Origin: an uncultured Acetatifactor sp.
GTDB lineage: Bacteria; Bacillota; Clostridia; Lachnospirales; Lachnospiraceae
NCBI GenBank assembly: GCA_947644185.1
Contig: CANRZC010000116.1
Coordinates: forward strand, 1-7,064
Direction: 5' to 3'
DNA length: 7,064 nt
Below the pieces are notes generated by a model. It did no database searches, was not told the DNA's origin, and saw only the letters and a program-made list of their open reading frames with translations. Each line of letters starts with the position of its first letter. Position 1 is the first letter of the stretch. The translations under genes and the position numbers were made by a program. This document shows, piece after piece, positions 5,359-7,064 of this stretch.

Positions 5359-6054
5359 ATGATCACAATTCTGAAAGAGACCCCCAAAAACCCTATCACC
5401 CTTATGGGAGAGCGAGCTGGTGTGTGCTGGGGGGGAGATATCAGTCAGGAGGAGAAGAATTACAAGCGGGGCCTGGAGTGCATTCAGTCCGGCCACCACA
5501 GAGTGATGGAATATGTAAATGTGGAAATGATTTTAGATGGCTATTCCGCCAGAGTCATCAGAGAATGGTACACCCACATCGGAGGGGCACCTACCAGACT
5601 ACAGGCCAGCACCCGCTATGTGAATTACAAAAATTTTTCCTATACCACGCCACCGCTGATAGCACAGAACGAGGAAGCGGAAAAAATTTATCGCCAGACC
5701 ATGGATACCATTGCTGCGGCCTGCAGCCAGCTAGAGACAGAATATGGCATTCCCAGGGAGGACGCAGCCATGCTCCTGCCATTGGGCATGAGCACTAGGA
5801 TCGTGGATAAGCGCAATGTGCGCAATCTAATTGAAATGTCTCACCAGCGCCTCTGCACCAGAGCTTACTGGGAATACCGGCTGCTTATGCAGGATATCTG
5901 TAAGGCTCTGGGGGAATACTCAGAGGAGTGGAGTTATCTGGTAGATCATTATTTTGTGCCAAAATGTGAGGTAGTTGGATACTGCACTGAAAAAAAGAGC
6001 TGCGGAAGGGCTAAAGTATTTGCCGTGGCTGCCGATATTCATAATAAGCAGTAA
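5359..6054 (+). CDS. thyX: FAD-dependent thymidylate synthase (ThyX), divergent signature
   Basis: ThyX makes dTMP from dUMP using methylenetetrahydrofolate, FAD and NADPH, acting as a homotetramer. The 231-residue length fits the family. Visible family features are the SGHHRVMEYVNVEM segment (44-57), matching the usual P-F-E-H-x-x-F-T-F region; SARVIREW (63-70); the STRY block (84-87), with Ser84 and Arg86 at the positions of the signature Ser and Arg; and LPLGMSTRIVDKRNVRNLI (140-158), then RLCTRAYWEYR (164-174), matching the C-terminal N-x-R ... A-Q-W-E-I-R block. The canonical RHR triad is not present: aligning on R-E/Q-W and STRY gives Thr72-His73-Ile74 and a two-residue insertion before the Ser. 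Three Cys near the end (203, 209, 215) are spaced C-x5-C-x5-C. The start has AAAGGAG (5344-5350) 8 bases upstream. The final 14 codons overlap the flgM sigma-28 promoter. No terminator separates it from flgM. Confidence 0.88.
   Translation: MITILKETPKNPITLMGERAGVCWGGDISQEEKNYKRGLECIQSGHHRVMEYVNVEMILDGYSARVIREWYTHIGGAPTRLQASTRYVNYKNFSYTTPPLIAQNEEAEKIYRQTMDTIAAACSQLETEYGIPREDAAMLLPLGMSTRIVDKRNVRNLIEMSHQRLCTRAYWEYRLLMQDICKALGEYSEEWSYLVDHYFVPKCEVVGYCTEKKSCGRAKVFAVAADIHNKQ
6012..6038 (+). promoter_or_regulatory. Sigma-28 (SigD/FliA) promoter for flgM-flgN-flgK, inside the thyX 3' end
   Basis: TAAA (6012-6015), a 15-base spacer, and GCCGATAT (6031-6038) match the sigma-D consensus TAAA-N15-GCCGATAT exactly. 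Transcription would start near 6045, giving a leader of about 100 bases before flgM. The whole element lies within coding sequence for ThyX residues 218-227, just before the stop at 6052-6054. flgM is a classic sigma-28 target, which supports the assignment strongly. Confidence 0.88.
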
Positions 6055-6147
6055 GCCATGCAGGAATCATATTAAGGCAAATGGACTTTGCAGGAAATCC
6101 GAGAAAGCGTGGCGGACAGATTTGGAATTGGAAGGGAGGAATCCGAC

Positions 6148-6444
6148 ATGCGTGTTGAAGCATACAATCAAGTCCAACAGCTGTACCAAACCAAGAAGGT
6201 GAATAAGACCCGCCAGACCAGCGGTGCATCTCATACAGATCAGCTGCAGTTCAGCAGTCTTGGAAAGGATATCCGTGCAGCGCAGGCAGCGGTTGCAGGA
6301 ACTCCTAGCATCAGAGAAGAGCTGACAGCCTCTATCAAGGCACAGATGCAGAATGGCACTTATAAGGTGGATAATGGGTCCTTTGCGAATAAATTATTGC
6401 AGAAGAAGGCCGAAATCAATGCCGCTTATGAGGAAATGAGGTAG
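6148..6444 (+). CDS. flgM: Anti-sigma-28 factor FlgM
   Basis: FlgM binds and silences sigma-28 until the hook-basal body is finished, then is exported through it, releasing late flagellar transcription. The 98-residue product fits the family. The N-terminus, MRVEAYNQVQQLY, and the polar, probably disordered stretch up to about residue 45 resemble clostridial FlgM. The C-terminal sigma-binding part shows the family pattern I-R-x-x-L-x-x-x-I-K-x-x-x-x-x-G-x-Y-x-V in IREELTASIKAQMQNGTYKV (55-74), followed by FANKLL (79-84). The start at ATG 6148 has AGGGAGG (6133-6139) 8 bases upstream; the in-frame TTG at 6088 has no such site. It is first in the sigma-28 transcript, and flgN begins 8 bases after its stop, so expression is autoregulated: sigma-28 makes its own inhibitor. 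Readthrough from thyX could supply a basal level. Confidence 0.92.
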   Translation: MRVEAYNQVQQLYQTKKVNKTRQTSGASHTDQLQFSSLGKDIRAAQAAVAGTPSIREELTASIKAQMQNGTYKVDNGSFANKLLQKKAEINAAYEEMR

Positions 6445-6452
6445 ACAGTCCC

Positions 6453-6971
6453 GTGGCAAGTTTAATGGAGAATCTGATCGAGGTACTCGGCCAGGAAAGC
6501 GAGGAATATGAGGGACTTCTGGCCATATCCCAGAAGAAGATGCGGATTATCGCAAGTGCGAATTTAGAAGATTTACAGAGAATCACGGATGATGAACAGG
6601 AGGTGGTGGGCAGGCTTAACCGTCTAGAGAAGAGACGGATTGAGGTTACTGCGGATATCGCCAATGTTTTGAACAAGGATGTCGAGACAATGAAGCTTTC
6701 CAACCTGATCGAGATGATGGCACCTAGGCCTGAAGAGCAGGCAAAGCTGTCACAGCTCCATGACAGGTTGAAAAGTGTCGTCCGGGAGGTACAGCGGACG
6801 AATGAGCAGAACAAGGAACTGCTGGAGGAAGCATTGGAATTGGTGAGCTTCGAGATGAATATGCTGCAGGCCTACAAGGCCGCACCGGAGACTGCCAATT
6901 ACACCAAAAGCGCATACAATTCTGGAGCGCAGATGGGTGTGGACAGCGGAAGCTTTGATGCAAAGCAATAG
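6453..6971 (+). CDS. flgN: Flagellar export chaperone FlgN
   Basis: FlgN is the cytoplasmic chaperone that binds the hook-associated proteins FlgK and FlgL before type III export. The 172-residue product is almost entirely helical, with long heptad-like stretches at about 5-70 and 93-140, as expected for the antiparallel coiled-coil fold. MASLMENLIEVL (1-12), LQRITDDEQEVVGRLNRLE (41-59) and LNKD (73-76) match FlgN of related clostridia as I remember it, and the tail SGSFDAKQ (165-172) is also typical of this lineage. The Gly/Ser/Asn-rich segment after residue 145 is probably flexible. I prefer GTG 6453: GAGG (6438-6441), which overlaps the flgM stop region, lies 11 bases upstream, and the MASLM start agrees with relatives. 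ATG 6465 would lack a site. The overlap suggests translational coupling to flgM. Confidence 0.88.
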   Translation: MASLMENLIEVLGQESEEYEGLLAISQKKMRIIASANLEDLQRITDDEQEVVGRLNRLEKRRIEVTADIANVLNKDVETMKLSNLIEMMAPRPEEQAKLSQLHDRLKSVVREVQRTNEQNKELLEEALELVSFEMNMLQAYKAAPETANYTKSAYNSGAQMGVDSGSFDAKQ

Positions 6972-7001
6972 CATTCTTGTAGAAACGTTGAGGTGATTAT
7001 T

Positions 7002-7064
7002 ATGCCATTAATGGGTAGTTTATACGTTGGTTCATCAGGATTACAGACCAGTCAGAATGCGCTG
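7002..7064 (+). CDS. flgK: Flagellar hook-associated protein 1 FlgK, 5' end only
   Basis: Only the first 21 codons are in the window, ending MPLMGSLYVGSSGLQTSQNA-L at the window edge. The pattern of a small residue cluster followed by GLQTSQNAL is the conserved N-terminal start of FlgK, the hook-filament junction protein with terminal D0 coiled-coil helices. GAGGTGA (6990-6996) lies 5 bases before the ATG. It follows flgN by 30 bases with no terminator, in the usual flgM-flgN-flgK order, and is the client of the FlgN chaperone just upstream. FlgE, FlgG and FlgF begin in a related way, but the position after flgN makes FlgK much the most likely. Confidence 0.85.
   Translation, partial: MPLMGSLYVGSSGLQTSQNAL

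Noticed and set aside
6077..6091. GCAAA-TGGAC-TTTGC hairpin between thyX and flgM as a thyX terminator
   Set aside because: The stem is 5 bp and mostly A-T, with no T run after it. It lies in the flgM leader, where termination would also block the flagellar transcript.
6416..6814. 132-codon open frame on the minus strand across flgM-flgN
   Set aside because: It is antisense to two recognised flagellar genes, is rich in Ser/Arg as expected for a shadow frame, and lacks start signals.

Overview
The window looks like chromosomal DNA from a motile, low-to-mid GC Firmicute, most probably a member of the Lachnospiraceae or a close clostridial relative. The reasons are strong AGGAGG-type ribosome binding sites in front of nearly every gene, GTG and TTG starts, a clostridial-style ThyX, and a flgM-flgN-flgK cluster whose FlgM and FlgN resemble those of that family. 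The genus call is inference from remembered family sequences; no search was run. All genes read on the + strand and fill almost the whole window. I see no mobile element, CRISPR array, rRNA or tRNA.

Region 1 (1-2838): a membrane-anchored glycerophosphodiester phosphodiesterase, whose N-terminus seems cut short, followed after 78 bases by a Gfo/Idh/MocA-family NAD(P)-dependent oxidoreductase. A perfect short inverted repeat follows the oxidoreductase stop. Region 2 (2888-4304): a sigma-A-like promoter with a short leader drives guaA (GMP synthase). This GuaA keeps the complete ATP-pyrophosphatase and dimerisation parts, but its glutaminase domain has lost roughly 100 residues including the catalytic Cys and the His/Glu pair. 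It should not be able to use glutamine unaided. A second inverted repeat follows.

Region 3 (4361-6054): a one-helix membrane protein of unknown function (TTG start), a GNAT acetyltransferase, and a divergent FAD-dependent thymidylate synthase (ThyX), with gaps of 35-39 bases suggesting one transcript. Region 4 (6012-7064): a textbook sigma-28 (SigD/FliA) promoter, TAAA-N15-GCCGATAT, lies inside the last codons of thyX and points at flgM (anti-sigma-28), flgN (hook-associated protein chaperone) and the first 21 codons of flgK. This is the expected late flagellar layout: sigma-28 transcribes its own inhibitor FlgM, FlgN guards FlgK/FlgL before export, and FlgK forms the hook-filament junction.

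The items most worth a second look are the glutaminase-less GuaA, the flagellar promoter overprinted on the thyX 3' end, and the altered signature motif of ThyX. Nothing here amounts to a clearly new multi-gene system.
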